Shown: positions 17,181 through 26,224, numbered from the stretch's first letter. The stretch: 64,000 bases of DNA from Haloarchaeobius amylolyticus (GCF_026616195.1 NZ_JANHDH010000002.1:124001-188000); one strand, 5' to 3'. A program made the numbers and translations. The notes: generated by a model not told the origin, from the sequence alone.

Positions 17181-18740
17181 TCAGTCCTGTTCCCGCCGGC
17201 GTCGGCGGCGCCGGAGATAGCCGGCCGCGCCGACGCCCATCCCGACCAGCGTCGCGACCGGGCCGAAGCCGGGGATGGCCTCGTCGGGCGAGCCTCCCGT
17301 GTCGCCCGCGGTGGTCGTCGTGGTCGCTGGAGTCTGCTCGTCGCCGGCTGTCGTGGTGGTCCGCGTCGTCGCCGACGTGGTGGTGGTCCGCGTCGTCGCC
17401 GACGTGGTGGTGGTCCGCGTCGTCGCCGACGTGGTGGTGGTCCGCGTCGTCGTCCGTGTCGGCAGGTCGTCCTCGGGCGCGACGACCAGCGACGAGGGGT
17501 CGACTTGCTCGCCGGCGCGGTCCGGGAACGTGTACAGTCCGCTCGTGTTCGTCCCCGGGACCGCGTACGCGGAGGCGACGAAGAACTCGTCGTCCACGGC
17601 CAGGCGAGCCGTCCAGAACGCCAGCTCGTCGGGGTCGCGCCACCAGACGAGGCGGTCGGGGTTCGCCGGGTCCGAGATGTCGTGGATCATCACGCCGCCC
17701 TGGTACCACGAGGAGTAGAGGCGGTCGCCCGTGAGCTCGAAGTTGTGCGAGGTGGTCCAGGTCCCGGCGCTGTAGCTGGCGTCCGCCGTCTTCGGTGGCT
17801 CGATGGTCGCGAGCTTCTCGGGGCTCGCGGGGTCCGAGAGGTCGAACAGCTCGATACCGGAGGGGCCGCCCTCGCCGTCGTCGGACTGGAGGTCCCAGGA
17901 CTCGCCACCTTCGGCCATGATGCTGGCGTCGTCGTTCACCGCGACGTAGTGGGCGTTCCCCGGTGGTTCGAGCCCCGCGCTCTGTGGCAGGTCCTGCAGT
18001 TCCTCTGGCGTGTAGTCGCCGACGTGGCCGACGAACCTGGGGTCGGTCCGGTCGCTGACGTCGAGGACGAAGACGCCGGCGTCCCAGTAGGCGCAGTAGG
18101 CGTAGTCGCCCTGGACGGTCACGTCGTGGAGCGTCTGGAACGACTCGAAGTCCTCCCAGCCGTGGCCGTAGTCGATGGGCGACCAGCGACTCCCCGGCTG
18201 GGGGTCGGTCGGGTCGGTCACGTCCACGATGGACAGCGGGTTCCGCGCCCCGTTCAGCCCGGTCGCGTAGACGTACGAGCCGTCGAAGTCGACGTTGTGG
18301 AGCACGAAGGGCATCGAGTACCACGAGAGTCGCTCGGGGCTCGCGGGGTCCGTCACGTCGTACAGGAAGAAGCCCGCGATGGGGCCGGACTGGGCCGGCC
18401 CGGGCACGACCAGCAGGTCGTCGGCGTACTTCACGTCGAGGATCGTCTGGAGGGTCTGGTCGCTGCCCTCGGGGGAGAGCCCGCGACGCTCGGCGAGGAC
18501 GCTAGGGGAGGTGGGGTCGGCGATATCCACGGTCGCGAACCCGTCGCCGACGGCGAGGAAGGCCACGGTGCCGTCCTCGTTCACGACGGCTTCGGCCGCG
18601 CCGTCGATGGTGACACTGCCGAGTGGTTCGTACGGGGTGGTCGTGTGGGTGGTGTCGTCTCGGCGGGCGGTCGCCGCACCGCCGACCAGGGGAAGGGAGA
18701 GCGCGCCCACCCCGGCGCGCAGGACGTCTCGGCGTCGCAT
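17181..18740 (-). CDS. Secreted LVIVD-repeat beta-propeller protein, PGF-CTERM type (paralogue 2)
   Basis: A 519-residue paralogue of its neighbours. The Tat motif RRRDVLRAG is at residues 2-10. Six repeats of the D[VIL][STA]D type span about residues 50-420, with blocks shared with paralogue 1 (HDVTVQGDYAYCAYWDAGVF, WTTSHNFELTGDRLYSSWYQ). The stalk contains a 9-residue tandem repeat (TTTSATTRT) encoded by a 27-bp DNA repeat. The C-terminus IPGFGPVATLVGMGVGAAGY plus an arginine run is the sorting signal. A TATA-like box 27 bases upstream indicates its own promoter. Confidence 0.88.
   Translation of the reverse strand: MRRRDVLRAGVGALSLPLVGGAATARRDDTTHTTTPYEPLGSVTIDGAAEAVVNEDGTVAFLAVGDGFATVDIADPTSPSVLAERRGLSPEGSDQTLQTILDVKYADDLLVVPGPAQSGPIAGFFLYDVTDPASPERLSWYSMPFVLHNVDFDGSYVYATGLNGARNPLSIVDVTDPTDPQPGSRWSPIDYGHGWEDFESFQTLHDVTVQGDYAYCAYWDAGVFVLDVSDRTDPRFVGHVGDYTPEELQDLPQSAGLEPPGNAHYVAVNDDASIMAEGGESWDLQSDDGEGGPSGIELFDLSDPASPEKLATIEPPKTADASYSAGTWTTSHNFELTGDRLYSSWYQGGVMIHDISDPANPDRLVWWRDPDELAFWTARLAVDDEFFVASAYAVPGTNTSGLYTFPDRAGEQVDPSSLVVAPEDDLPTRTTTRTTTTSATTRTTTTSATTRTTTTSATTRTTTTAGDEQTPATTTTTAGDTGGSPDEAIPGFGPVATLVGMGVGAAGYLRRRRRRREQD
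17350..17454 (-). repeat. 27-bp tandem repeat in the stalk of LVIVD paralogue 2
   Basis: Nearly four copies of a 27-bp unit (starting gtggtggtggtccgcgtc) run from 17350 to 17454. It is in frame and encodes TTTSATTRT repeats. The copies are almost identical in DNA, so the number probably varies between strains by slippage and changes stalk length. Confidence 0.9.
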
Positions 18741-18761
18741 ATGCGAGGCTTCGGCCGAGAC

Positions 18762-18770
18762 GAGTTAAAT
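18762..18770 (-). promoter_or_regulatory. TATA-like box of LVIVD paralogue 2
   Basis: On the minus strand atttaactc is centred about 27 bases before the ATG at 18740, so this paralogue has its own promoter rather than depending on paralogue 3. Confidence 0.5.
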
Positions 18771-18781
18771 CGGCTGCCTGT

Positions 18782-20338
18782 TCAGTCGCGCTTGCCGAGG
18801 AACCGGGCGGCACCCAGCCCGAGGCCGGCCACGGTCGCGAGGACGCCGAAGCCGGGCGTGCTGCCCTCGCTGCCGCCGTCGTCGCCACCGTCGCCACCGG
18901 ACGTGGCGGTGGTGCCGCCGCTCGTCGTGGTGGTCGGTTCGGCGGTCGTGGTCGTCTCCGGCGGGTCGCTGGTGGTCGGCTGTGCCGTCGTCGACTGGCT
19001 GGTCGTGGTCGTCTGGTTCTGCTTGGCGACGTACTCCGGCCAGTCGCTCTCGGTGACGCGGCTGCTGTTCGACGGGGCGGTGAACACGCCCGGCGGGTCG
19101 GCCATCTCGGCCGCCGTGTCGGGGAACGTCACGAGGCCGCCGGTGTTGTCCTTGCCGGGGCCCATGTTGCCGGCGACGAAGAAGTCGCGGTCGCCCGTGA
19201 ACTTAGCGCCCCAGAACTGCTGGGACTCGGGGTCGCGCCACCAGGCGAGGCGCTCGGGGCTCGCCGGGTCGGAGACGTCGTGGATCATCACGCCGCCGTA
19301 GTACCAGCTGGTGTAGAGCCGGCCGTCGTGCACGTCGAAGTTGTGCGAGGTGGTGAACTTGCCCTGGAAGCTCTCGTCGGGCGAGCCGGGCGCGCGGATG
19401 GTCGTGAGCTCCTCGGGGTTGGCCTTGTCGCTGATGTCCCAGACGTCGATGCCGGAGGCACCGCGGGTGTCGTCGTCGGGCTTCAGGTCCCAGGACTCGG
19501 CGCCGACGTACAGGGTCTCCGCGGACTCGTCGACCGTGACGTAGTGGTTGTTGCCCGGGGGCTGGATGCCGATGCGGCTGAAGTCCTCCTGCTTGAGCTG
19601 GGAGAGCTTCGCGGCGTCGAGGCCGCCCAGCCGGGAGACGACCTCGGGGTTCGCCTTGTCCGAGATGTCGACGATGAACGTCCCGGCCTCCCAGTTGGCG
19701 AAGTAGGCGTAGTCGCCCTGCACCCAGAGGTCGTGGAGGCTGCGGAGCCAGCCGTGGACGTCCTGCCACCTCTCGTCGTGGTCGACGATACCGAAATCGC
19801 TGACCTCGGTGAAACTGTCGTCGGAGACGTCGAAGATGCGCATCGACTCCCTGTCGAAGTCACTGCGCGTGAGGTAGGCGTACCCGTCGACGAAGAAGGA
19901 GTTGTGGATGGGGTGGTCGACCTTCTTGACCGCCAGCTGTTCGGGGTTGGCGGGGTCGGACACGTCGTACAGCAGGGCGGCCTTGACGAGCTTGTCCCGG
20001 CTGGGGCTGTTCGGGCCGACCACGAGGAGGCGGTCACCGTCGACCTTCACGTCGGCGACCATCTTCATGGGGCCGTTCTCGGCGTCGGCGAGCAGGTCGC
20101 GCTGGTCGGCGACGACGGTCGGCGTCGCGGGGTCGCTCACGTCGACGGCGGTGAAGCCGGTCCCGTTGGCGACGTAGGCGGTCTGCCCGTCGTCGCCGAC
20201 GGTCACTTCCTGTGTCCCTTCGACGGCCGCACTGCCGAGGGGAGCGTACGATTCGGTAGGGAGGGCGGTTGCGACCGAGCCGACCGCGCTCGCAGCGAGC
20301 ACGCCAGCACCGGTTCGCAGGACGTCTCTGCGTCGCAT
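18782..20338 (-). CDS. Secreted LVIVD-repeat beta-propeller protein, PGF-CTERM type (paralogue 3)
   Basis: A 518-residue protein, the first of the tandem trio in transcription order. The Tat motif RRRDVLRTG is at the N-terminus. Six repeats (for example DVSDPATP, DVSDPANP, DISDKANP twice, DVSDPASP) with the shared blocks HDLWVQGDYAYFANWEAGTF and FTTSHNFDVHDGRLYTSWYY follow. The stalk is Thr/Gln-rich and the C-terminus TPGFGVLATVAGLGLGAARF is the PGF-CTERM-type anchor. The start at 20338 places the Tat motif at the N-terminus and lies 27 bases from a gtttttcaac box. It is the most diverged copy in the stalk. Confidence 0.88.
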   Translation of the reverse strand: MRRRDVLRTGAGVLAASAVGSVATALPTESYAPLGSAAVEGTQEVTVGDDGQTAYVANGTGFTAVDVSDPATPTVVADQRDLLADAENGPMKMVADVKVDGDRLLVVGPNSPSRDKLVKAALLYDVSDPANPEQLAVKKVDHPIHNSFFVDGYAYLTRSDFDRESMRIFDVSDDSFTEVSDFGIVDHDERWQDVHGWLRSLHDLWVQGDYAYFANWEAGTFIVDISDKANPEVVSRLGGLDAAKLSQLKQEDFSRIGIQPPGNNHYVTVDESAETLYVGAESWDLKPDDDTRGASGIDVWDISDKANPEELTTIRAPGSPDESFQGKFTTSHNFDVHDGRLYTSWYYGGVMIHDVSDPASPERLAWWRDPESQQFWGAKFTGDRDFFVAGNMGPGKDNTGGLVTFPDTAAEMADPPGVFTAPSNSSRVTESDWPEYVAKQNQTTTTSQSTTAQPTTSDPPETTTTAEPTTTTSGGTTATSGGDGGDDGGSEGSTPGFGVLATVAGLGLGAARFLGKRD

Positions 20339-20360
20339 ACCGCGACGGACGATTTGTACG

Positions 20361-20370
20361 GTTGAAAAAC
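20361..20370 (-). promoter_or_regulatory. TATA-like box of LVIVD paralogue 3
   Basis: gtttttcaac on the minus strand is centred about 27 bases before the ATG at 20338. Confidence 0.5.
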
Positions 20371-20476
20371 TGTGGGAATGTAAGCATCTATTTGTGTTAT
20401 GGACTGTCACGGTATCGACAACGAGAACAGGGTGGGGCGTACAGCGGGCAGGGAGGCGGGCAGTCGCGGAGGCGCC

Positions 20477-21454
20477 CTACCGACGGAGCTTCGACCGGTC
20501 GCCGGTGCCGGCGGTCAGCGCGCTCGCCAGCGCGCCCTTGACGACAACGTCGTCGCCGAGTGTGGTCAGCTGGATGTCGGGGACGTTCGTCATCACCATG
20601 TCGTCGACGCGCTCGCGGATGGGGTCCATGACGAGTTCGGTGTTGTTGAGCGCGACCGCGCCGCCGATGTAGACGACGATGGGGGCGAAGGAGTGGACGA
20701 CGTTGGTGACGCCGATGGCGTTCCAGTGAGCGAGCTGGTCGACGACGTGGCTGGCGAACTCGTCGTCGCGGGCGTGGTCGAAGACGTCCTTCGCGGAGAA
20801 GTCGGGGTCGTCCAGGGGCAGTGCGGTGTCGAACTCGGGGTCGTCGTCGGCGAGGAGGCGGGCGTAGCGTGGGATGTTGTTCCCGGAACAGTACGCCTCC
20901 CAGTGTCCCTCCTTGCCACAGCCGCAGGTGAGCCGTCCCTGCGGATCGACGACGTAGTGGCCGACCTCGCCGGCGTTGCCGTCCCAGCCGCTGGCGACCT
21001 TCCCGTCGATGCAGACGCCGGCGCCGATACCGGAGGAGATGGTGATGTACACCATGTCGTCGGGGTTGCGGTCGGCGAAGAAGCGCTGGCCGATGCAGCC
21101 GGCGTTGGTGTCGTTGTGGAGGTAGACGCGCTCGGAGTCGACGAGCTGCTCGATGGGCCCGGTCAGGGGCACGCGCTCGACGGTGTCGGGGAGGTTCGGT
21201 GGGGTCTCGAGGGTCCCCTGGGCGAGGTCGAGGGGGCCGGCGGCGCCGATACCCGTGGCGTAGATCTCCGTCGGGTCGACGCCGGCGTCCGCGCAGGCGC
21301 GACGGAGCGTGTCGAGGACCGCCTCGGTCACGTCGATGCCGGTCGGTCCCTGCGGCGTCTTCGTGCGATACGAGCCGATGATGCGTGCGTCGTCGTCGCC
21401 GACGACGGCTCGGACGTTGGTCGCGCCGAGGTCGACGCCCGCGTACGTGGCCAT
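20477..21454 (-). CDS. ROK-family sugar kinase (probable glucokinase)
   Basis: A 325-residue ATP-dependent kinase. MATYAGVDLGATNVRA carries the phosphate-1 motif; the catalytic aspartate lies in LHNDTNAG; GNAGEVGHYVVDP is followed by the zinc motif CGCGKEGHWEAYCSG typical of ROK proteins; IGGAVALNN is the ATP-binding end. It would phosphorylate glucose or a related hexose; the exact sugar cannot be read from sequence. The ATG at 21452-21454 fits the family N-terminus. Confidence 0.88.
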   Translation of the reverse strand: MATYAGVDLGATNVRAVVGDDDARIIGSYRTKTPQGPTGIDVTEAVLDTLRRACADAGVDPTEIYATGIGAAGPLDLAQGTLETPPNLPDTVERVPLTGPIEQLVDSERVYLHNDTNAGCIGQRFFADRNPDDMVYITISSGIGAGVCIDGKVASGWDGNAGEVGHYVVDPQGRLTCGCGKEGHWEAYCSGNNIPRYARLLADDDPEFDTALPLDDPDFSAKDVFDHARDDEFASHVVDQLAHWNAIGVTNVVHSFAPIVVYIGGAVALNNTELVMDPIRERVDDMVMTNVPDIQLTTLGDDVVVKGALASALTAGTGDRSKLRR

Positions 21455-21645
21455 GTAGATGGGAAACGGAGGGGCGGACACTTAATTCGTTAGATTTACT
21501 CGCGAATGAGTGAGGGTGGCAGTGTCATCCCCCGGGCCGTCGGGCGGTCGTGGCCGTCGGGTCCGCCACCTGCGAACCGTGGTTCACGTCTCAGGCACCG
21601 GGTGTGTGCGACACTCTCACGCACATGGCGGTCCTAGAGGGGGAT

Positions 21646-22059
21646 ATGGACTCGACTGAACTGACAGAGACCGAGATCGAAGCGCTCCACCGGACCGAAC
21701 TCGCCCTCGAGTGGTTGCGCCGGGCACACGGCCATCTCCTCGAGTTCCACCACGGCATCGGCCACGCCATGGACCACCTCGACGGTGCGGAGGAACTGCT
21801 CCGCGAGAGCGGACACACCGACCTCGCGGACCAGATCCGCGACAAGCACCTCCCACGGGGTGTCATCGACCGCGGCCCGGGCGCAGAGGGCGACCGCTGG
21901 TCGTACGACGTGGTCGAGACGTTCGAGGACGGGTTCCTCGGCGACGTCATCGAGTTCGAGGCACAGACCCGGTCGGCAGTCGCGGACGGGGCGCGACACG
22001 TCTCCGAGCGACGGCAGGAACGAGAGTGGCGCGAGCGGGCTAATCCCGAACGAAGGTGA
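21646..22059 (+). CDS. Hypothetical haloarchaeal protein, helical
   Basis: A 137-residue acidic protein predicted to be mostly helical. The block LEWLRRAHGHLLEFHHGIGH is rich in histidines spaced like a helical metal site, and DRWSYDVVETFEDGFLGDVI follows. A GAGGGGG ribosome-binding sequence directly before ATG 21646 fixes the start. Its 3' end overlaps the convergent UspA gene by 20 bases. I recognise it as a recurrent uncharacterised haloarchaeal family but know no function. Confidence 0.75.
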   Translation: MDSTELTETEIEALHRTELALEWLRRAHGHLLEFHHGIGHAMDHLDGAEELLRESGHTDLADQIRDKHLPRGVIDRGPGAEGDRWSYDVVETFEDGFLGDVIEFEAQTRSAVADGARHVSERRQEREWRERANPERR

Positions 22060-22486
22060 CCGGGCAGGGCGCAGAGAGCATCACTTCCTGGGCGGTGCTG
22101 CCGAAGACGGCCTTGCCGGTCGGCGAGCGCTTGCGACCCGCGACGTAGACGCGGTCGGCGTCGACGCCCTTGGCGACGTCCACGATGGCGGGGCCGTGGT
22201 CGCCCACGGTGCCGCGGACCTGGTAGTCCACGCCGGCGTCGTCGAACCGTTTTCGCAGGGCGCGGATGGTCGCCTGGCGGCCCGCCACCTCGCCCGGTGT
22301 CGCGTCGTTCGGGTTCGAGAAGTCGAGGCGGGTGCGGGCGCTGTCGTACTCGTCCTCGGTGAAGGCGTGGGTCAGCACGACCTCGGCGTCGGTCGGGACG
22401 GCGAGTTCGAGGACGGCCTCTGCGAGTCGGTCCGCGCGGTCGCCGTCGCTCGGGCCGACGGCGAGCACGATGGTCTGTATCGTCAT
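22040..22486 (-). CDS. Universal stress protein (UspA family)
   Basis: A 148-residue single-domain Usp protein. MTIQTIVLAVGPSDGDRADR gives the first strand and nucleotide loop, and AGRKRSPTGKAVFGSTAQEV contains the G-x2-G-x9-G-[ST] ATP-binding motif. Such proteins bind ATP and accumulate under stress; the specific role is unknown. It overlaps a convergent gene tail by 20 bases and is divergent from the SDR gene. Confidence 0.9.
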   Translation of the reverse strand: MTIQTIVLAVGPSDGDRADRLAEAVLELAVPTDAEVVLTHAFTEDEYDSARTRLDFSNPNDATPGEVAGRQATIRALRKRFDDAGVDYQVRGTVGDHGPAIVDVAKGVDADRVYVAGRKRSPTGKAVFGSTAQEVMLSAPCPVTFVRD

Positions 22487-22562
22487 AGGACCGTATGCTG
22501 TGGCGAGCCAGTAAAGCCTTCTGGAAATTTACTCGACTCTGAATGAACTTCTCGGAACGACC

Positions 22563-22570
22563 GGTTATGG
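22563..22570 (+). promoter_or_regulatory. TATA-like box of the SDR gene
   Basis: ggttatgg is centred 27 bases before ATG 22594 and supports that start over an upstream in-frame ATG at 22543. A perfect 6-bp inverted repeat (22574-22590) lies between box and start. Confidence 0.5.
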
Positions 22571-22593
22571 TGGCGGGGGCCCAACCCCCGGGC

Positions 22594-23334
22594 ATGATCC
22601 GACCCGACCTCTCCGACCAGGTCGCACTCGTCACCGGGAGCGCGAAGGGCCTCGGCCGCGAACTCCTCCTCGCCATCGCCGACTGCGGGGCCAGCGTCGC
22701 CGTCCACTACCGGACCAGTGGCGACGAGGCTGCCGAGGTCGCCGAGCAGGCCCGCGACCGTGGCGCCCCCGCGGTCACGACCGTCCAGGCCGACGTGACC
22801 GACCCCGACGACGTGGCCGCCACGTTCGAGGCTGTCGAGGCCGACCTCGGCACGGTCGACGTGCTGGTCAACAACGTCGGCGCGTTCGCCCCCCGCCACT
22901 GGACCGACATCGACCACGACACCTGGCAGACCGTCTTCCAGACCAACGTCGACGCCACGTTCCTGACCTGCCGGCGCGCCCTCCCCGCCATGCGCGAGCA
23001 GGGGTACGGCCGCATCGTCAACGTCGGCTACGCCTCCAGCGAGAAGGGCCTCGTCAGCCCGAAGAACGCGCCGTACTTCATGGCGAAGGCGGGCGTCCTG
23101 ATGTTCACCCGGATGCTCGCCGCCGACACGCAGGACGACGGCATCACGGTCAACGCCATCTCGCCGTACGTCGTCGAGAACTCCGCCGAGTTCCCCGACG
23201 AACTCCCCCGCGGCCGCGCCGCCAGCTACGCCGACATGGAGCAGGCCATGCTGTTCTTCCTCGACGAGGACTCCGACTACATCAGCGGGGAGAACGTCGA
23301 GGTCGACGGCGGGTGGCTCCCGGAGAAGGTGTGA
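22594..23334 (+). CDS. Short-chain dehydrogenase/reductase
   Basis: A 246-residue NAD(P)-dependent oxidoreductase. TGSAKGLGRE is the glycine-rich cofactor motif, NNVGAFAPR the NNxG element, Ser lies in NVGYASSEKG and the Y-x3-K pair in PYFMAKAG. The C-terminus EDSDYISGENVEVDGGW is typical of FabG-like members. Substrate unknown. Start chosen from the TATA box at leaderless spacing. Confidence 0.9.
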   Translation: MIRPDLSDQVALVTGSAKGLGRELLLAIADCGASVAVHYRTSGDEAAEVAEQARDRGAPAVTTVQADVTDPDDVAATFEAVEADLGTVDVLVNNVGAFAPRHWTDIDHDTWQTVFQTNVDATFLTCRRALPAMREQGYGRIVNVGYASSEKGLVSPKNAPYFMAKAGVLMFTRMLAADTQDDGITVNAISPYVVENSAEFPDELPRGRAASYADMEQAMLFFLDEDSDYISGENVEVDGGWLPEKV

Positions 23335-23431
23335 CCGCCGGCACGCGACCCGACACGCCGGCGGGAGTCGCCACCGGCAGCGGGGTCAGTTTCATGTGTA
23401 CCCACCGCAATCGTTCTGGTGACACGACGTA

Positions 23432-25627
23432 ATGAGTGCGAGAACCGGGGTACTGTGGATAACTGGGGAGACCGACGAGTCGCCACTGGTCGACCGGCCC
23501 GACGTCCGCATCCACCGGGCGGCCGACCGCGCCGAGGCCGCCGACGTGCTCGCGTCCGTCCGGGTCGACTGCATCGTCTGCCCGCACGAGCGCGAGGGCA
23601 ACGCCGGCGCCGTCCTGCTCGAACGACTCGGCACCACCCACCCGCACGTCCCGAGCGTCCTCGTCTCCGAGCGACCCGACGACGACCTGGCGAGTACGGC
23701 CGCGAACGGGTCCATCACGGAGTACCTCCCGCTCGCCATCTGGGACGACCCCGGCGCGCGACTCGCCGACCGGGTCCACGCCCTCGCCGCCGCACACGAC
23801 CCGACCCATCCGGACGAGCGGACGCTCTCCGGGCTGCTCGCGACCGCCCGCGAACTGATGACGACCCGGGCCCCCGACGACATCGCGACGGTCGTCGCCG
23901 ACGCCGCCAGCGACATCCTCGAGTACGACAGCGCCGCGGTCTGGCTCGTCGACGACCACGAGGAGGTACTGCGCCTCGCCGCCGGCTCGGCCGTGGCGAA
24001 CTACGGCGTCGGCGAGGGTCCCGTCGGCACGGCGTACGAGACCGGCGAACCCTCGGTCCGCGAGACCGAGTCCGACGCGACGATGTACTTCCCGCTGGGC
24101 GACCACGGCGTGCTGGCGGTCACCGCCGACAGCGTCCGGGCGATGGAGGACGCCGACGTCCAGCTCGCGGAGATACTCGCGGCGAACGCCTCGGCGGCGT
24201 TCGGGCGCGCCTCCCGCGAACAGGCGCTCGAACTCTACCAGACGGTCGTCGACAACGTCCGCGAGATGGTGTACGTCCTCGACGAGGACGGCCGGGTCGT
24301 CCTCGCCAGCCAGCAGATACTCGACGCGGCGGGCTACGACCGCGACGAGATCATCGGCGAGCACGTCTCGAAGTTCTTCACCCCCGAGGGCCTCCAGAAG
24401 GGCACGGGCGTCATCACCGAGATGCTCGCCGAGGACGACCCCGGCAACCGGACCTACCGGACGGAGGGCATCCGGGCCGACGGCACCCGGATTCCGGTCG
24501 AGATAGAGCTCTCGCTGCTCCCGACCGGGGACGGCGAGTTCCGGGGGACCATCGGTGCCATCCGGGACATCTCGGACCTCGTCGAGACGGAGGAGCGCCT
24601 CGAACACGAGCGCGACCGGTTCCGGTCGCTGTTCCGGCACATCCCCGACCCCGTCGTCGACACGCGCTTCGAGGACGGCGAGCCCGTCATCGAGGGCGTC
24701 AACCCGGCGTTCGAGCGCGTCTTCGGTCACGAGGCGACGGCGGTCGTCGGTCGCTCCGTCAACGACGTGCTCGTCCCGGCCGGCGACGAGGAGACCGGCA
24801 GGGAACTCGACCGCCAGACCCTCGAGGACGCGCCGACCTCGGCGGAGGTCCGCCGCGAGACCGCCGACGGCGAGCGCTTCTTCCTCTTCCGGGGCATCCC
24901 CTACCGGGCGGGCGACGGGGCGACACACGCCTTCGGCATCTACACCGACATCTCCGACCAGCGCGACCGCGAACGCCATCTGCAGGTGCTCCACCGCGTG
25001 CTCCGGCACAACCTCCGGACGGACATGGCCGTCGTCATCGGCTACCTCGGCGAACTCGCGGACGACCTGACCGACGAGGCCCACCTCGCGCTCATCGAGC
25101 GCGTCACCGGCCGGGCCGAGGACGCCGCCCGGCTCGCCGACAAGGTCCACCAGCTGGAGCAGGTGGTCCGGCGCGACTCCGAGTTGACGCCGGAACCCAT
25201 CGACGTGACCGGGCGCATCGAGTCGCTGGTCACCCGGTTCCGCGAGGTCGAGTCCGACGCCACCATCCGCTTCTCGAGCCCGGAGCGATGCATCGCCTAC
25301 GCCGACGAGCGCCTCGACCTCGCGGTCGAGAACCTCGTCGAGAACAGCATCGAGCACACGCCAGGCGAGGCACCGACGGTCGCGGTGACCGTCGAGCGGA
25401 CCGACGAGTACGTCGAGATCGGCGTCGCCGACGACGGCCCGGGCATCCCCGAACACGAGCGGGCGCTCCTCACCGGCGACCGCGACGTGACGCGGGTCGA
25501 ACACGGCGACGGCCTCGGCCTGTGGGTGGTCAACTGGGTGGCGCGGTCGCTCGGCGGCGACGTGACGTTCGGCGACCCCGAGGTCGGGAGCGAGGTCGTG
25601 TTGCGGTTGCGTCCCGAGGAGGACTGA
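23432..25627 (+). CDS. Sensor histidine kinase (receiver-like, GAF, two PAS, HisKA, HATPase)
   Basis: A 731-residue cytoplasmic signal transducer with no membrane helix. Residues 1-120 look like a degenerate receiver domain (VDCIVCPHE). A GAF domain follows (about 140-265), then PAS domains at about 270-390 (VYVLDEDGRVVLASQ) and 395-515. The phospho-acceptor is His526 in VLRHNLRTDM, followed by ATP-binding motifs ENLVENSIEH (N box), VADDGPGIP and GDGLGLWVVNW. It probably responds to a small molecule or redox signal; no partner regulator is adjacent. This architecture is common in haloarchaea. Confidence 0.9.
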   Translation: MSARTGVLWITGETDESPLVDRPDVRIHRAADRAEAADVLASVRVDCIVCPHEREGNAGAVLLERLGTTHPHVPSVLVSERPDDDLASTAANGSITEYLPLAIWDDPGARLADRVHALAAAHDPTHPDERTLSGLLATARELMTTRAPDDIATVVADAASDILEYDSAAVWLVDDHEEVLRLAAGSAVANYGVGEGPVGTAYETGEPSVRETESDATMYFPLGDHGVLAVTADSVRAMEDADVQLAEILAANASAAFGRASREQALELYQTVVDNVREMVYVLDEDGRVVLASQQILDAAGYDRDEIIGEHVSKFFTPEGLQKGTGVITEMLAEDDPGNRTYRTEGIRADGTRIPVEIELSLLPTGDGEFRGTIGAIRDISDLVETEERLEHERDRFRSLFRHIPDPVVDTRFEDGEPVIEGVNPAFERVFGHEATAVVGRSVNDVLVPAGDEETGRELDRQTLEDAPTSAEVRRETADGERFFLFRGIPYRAGDGATHAFGIYTDISDQRDRERHLQVLHRVLRHNLRTDMAVVIGYLGELADDLTDEAHLALIERVTGRAEDAARLADKVHQLEQVVRRDSELTPEPIDVTGRIESLVTRFREVESDATIRFSSPERCIAYADERLDLAVENLVENSIEHTPGEAPTVAVTVERTDEYVEIGVADDGPGIPEHERALLTGDRDVTRVEHGDGLGLWVVNWVARSLGGDVTFGDPEVGSEVVLRLRPEED

Positions 25628-25640
25628 CCTGTTCTCCGAC

Positions 25641-26204
25641 TCAGTTCCCTTCGAGCGCGTCGATGGCGATGGCCGCGGCGACCAGTGCCTCCTTCGGCGC
25701 GTCGCCGCTATCCGTGATGTTGACCTCGTACTTGTCCGCGAACGAGAGCTTGCCCTCGATGGTGCCCAGAGACTTGCCGTCGGGCGACTCGATGGTGTAC
25801 TTGTGCGGGAGGAAGCCCATCAGCGGGATCTGGTGGCGGAGGAACTCGAGCAGTGCGCCCTGGCCCTCGATCTTGGCGAGGACGCGCCCGTCGGGGGCCC
25901 GGACCTTCCACTTGTGCTGGAAGAAGGTGAAGTTCTTGTCGAGGATGGCGACCTCCTCGCCGGTTCGCTCGTCGGTGATGGTGTAGTCGCCGGCGTGGTC
26001 CATGATGCCGCCGGCCTTGATGGTGAACACCGTGTCGCCCTCCGGTGACTTGAACGGGAACTCCTCCTTGAGCTTGAAGCGTTTCTTCTTGGCCTTCAAC
26101 ACCGCGTTCCCGGCCGTGTCGTAGACCGTGTACTTGCTCCGGATGAGGCTCTGTTCGACGTCGTAGTGGTCGTCGGTGAGGTCGATTCCCGAGATGACGC
26201 TCAT
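25641..26204 (-). CDS. LURP-one-related/scramblase-like protein
   Basis: A 187-residue beta-rich protein. Repeating strands such as SKYTVYDTAGNAVLKAKKK, FTIKAGGIMDHAGDYTITDE and KWKVRAPDGRVLAKIEGQG match the LOR fold (related to Tubby and phospholipid scramblase). It is lysine-rich, unusual for this proteome. Function in archaea is unknown. It converges on the sensor kinase gene (14 bases apart) and has a strong TATA box. Confidence 0.8.
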   Translation of the reverse strand: MSVISGIDLTDDHYDVEQSLIRSKYTVYDTAGNAVLKAKKKRFKLKEEFPFKSPEGDTVFTIKAGGIMDHAGDYTITDERTGEEVAILDKNFTFFQHKWKVRAPDGRVLAKIEGQGALLEFLRHQIPLMGFLPHKYTIESPDGKSLGTIEGKLSFADKYEVNITDSGDAPKEALVAAAIAIDALEGN

Positions 26205-26224
26205 GGCCTTTCGTTCCCCACTAT

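Noticed and set aside
16325-17734. Long plus-strand frame across two LVIVD genes
   Set aside because: It crosses two well-supported minus-strand genes and their intergenic gap, and its C-terminal part is Arg-rich nonsense.
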